From an uncultured Parabacteroides sp. (GTDB lineage Bacteria; Bacteroidota; Bacteroidia; Bacteroidales; Tannerellaceae), in assembly GCA_900541965.1 (NCBI GenBank), contig UQLN01000063.1, forward strand, positions 1-24,697: a DNA stretch of 24,697 nucleotides, written 5' to 3'. Shown here piece after piece: positions 24,333-24,697 of this stretch. The notes under the pieces were generated by a model. That model was not told where the DNA came from. It was given only the letters and a program-made list of their open reading frames with translations, and did not search any database. Numbering within the stretch: the first letter of the stretch is position 1; every line of letters starts with the position of its first letter. The position numbers were made by a program, and so were the translations under genes.

Positions 24333-24535
24333 TGTAAGTTCAGTAAAGACTACGTTAACCGGAACAAATATATAAAGATATTATCACATATTAATATTAT
24401 AACCCTTTGATATTTAAAGCATATTAATTATAAAAAGTGGTCAAAATCCTGAGGATATATGAATCTCAACAACTTTCACGGCATGAAAAATATTAAGATA
24501 TTCTAATTTTTAACGTAGTCTTTACTGAACTTACA
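24333..24535. repeat. Candidate invertible promoter: 26-bp perfect inverted repeat flanking about 150 bp
   Basis: The 26 bases at 24333-24358 (core CAGTAAAGACTACGTTAA) are the exact reverse complement of 24510-24535. The 151 bp between them are AT-rich and contain no gene. Inside the left end is the complement of TATATTTG (24365-24372), an exact Bacteroidales -7 box that now points left, away from the gene at 24652; inversion would move it to about 24496-24503, pointing right. No TAnnTTTG points right in the present orientation. This is the layout of site-specific DNA inversion switches of Bacteroidales surface genes. No recombinase gene is in the window; a trans-acting one would be needed. 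Confidence 0.75.
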
Positions 24536-24651
24536 AATATTCCTTTTTTGAAGGAAAACATACAATCAAACAGGTCTCAGAAATGAATCAGACATCGCAA
24601 AGAACCAGATTTAAGATATAGGGTAATAACAAACATAATTACTAAATATAT

Positions 24652-24697
24652 ATGGATATGAAAACAAAGTTACAAGGTCTATGTCCCCCTATCAGAC
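24652..24697 (+). CDS. 5' end of an unidentified gene downstream of the invertible element
   Basis: Only 15 codons are visible before the window ends: MDMKTKLQGLCPPIR, starting at ATG 24652 or the in-frame ATG 24658. The basic residues are consistent with the n-region of a signal peptide, but the hydrophobic core would lie outside the window, so this is a guess. There is no strong Shine-Dalgarno sequence, which is common in Bacteroidales; the upstream bases are A/T-rich. Its place about 116 bases after the inverted repeat suggests it is the gene whose expression the candidate switch controls. In Parabacteroides and Bacteroides such genes usually encode surface or S-layer-like proteins or capsule operon leaders. 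The product cannot be named. Confidence 0.5.
   Translation, partial: MDMKTKLQGLCPPIR

Larger units (their letters stand above)
24108..24651. other. Non-coding stretch of 544 bp after xylE
   Basis: This gap holds the xylE terminator (24136-24205), an AT-rich stretch with nothing recognised (24206-24332), the 203-bp inverted-repeat element (24333-24535), and a leader of about 115 bp before the next ATG. The leader contains a small hairpin TTCCTT/AAGGAA at 24540-24556. No RNA gene or riboswitch was recognised, and the short frames present (12-15 codons) are not credible genes. Confidence 0.7.

Noticed and set aside
24333..24535. The inverted repeat as a transcription terminator or insertion-sequence ends
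   Set aside because: A 151-base loop is too long for a terminator and xylE already has one at 24136-24205; 151 bp is too short for a transposase gene, and no target-site duplication is evident outside the arms.

Overview
The window looks like ordinary chromosome from a gut-type Bacteroidales species, most likely Parabacteroides or a close Bacteroides relative. The evidence is the repeated -7 promoter element TAnnTTTG with no classical -35, families largely confined to Bacteroidetes (DUF4827, DUF5723, an OmpP1/FadL-type porin, a 6-bladed beta-propeller protein, a FISUMP-like surface protein), lipoboxes on small exported proteins, and the xylA-xylE pair. The genus call is inference from family content; no rRNA or tRNA gene is present.

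Layout. Positions 2-1108 are the 3' end of a surface protein gene cut by the window edge. A minus-strand thioredoxin gene (1239-1538) is divergent from topB (DNA topoisomerase III, 1690-3756), which is followed by a Nudix hydrolase (3849-4340). A 22-bp-period array of three palindromes separates the Nudix gene from a convergent SpoT-like HD hydrolase (4445-5107). A long minus-strand block follows: an ECF sigma factor, rpe, a short ComEC/Rec2 channel, an NrnA-type DHH phosphoesterase, a DUF4827 lipoprotein and a phosphohexomutase (glmM-like), ending in a strong terminator at 5266-5302. Upstream of it, also on the minus strand, lie an OmpP1/FadL-type porin and a secreted protein very rich in Trp and Tyr. 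Next come a Crp-family regulator and a MATE transporter, divergent from yaaA. A lipoprotein plus DUF5723 outer-membrane pair follows on the minus strand, then, divergent from it, a 6-bladed beta-propeller lipoprotein-like gene. After that come xylA (xylose isomerase) and xylE (xylose/H+ symporter).

Functional links. xylE and xylA import D-xylose and convert it to D-xylulose. After phosphorylation by a xylulokinase, which is not in this window, the product enters the pentose phosphate pathway, where Rpe acts. The Crp-like regulator and MATE pump look like a regulator-effector pair, with a candidate operator upstream of the MATE promoter.

Most interesting region. The 540-bp non-coding stretch after xylE contains a perfect 26-bp inverted repeat (24333-24358 and 24510-24535) flanking about 150 bp of AT-rich DNA. 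That DNA holds a consensus -7 box pointing away from the gene that begins at 24652. This is the architecture of a phase-variable invertible promoter, apparently in the OFF orientation. The second unusual element is the palindrome array at 4360-4429.
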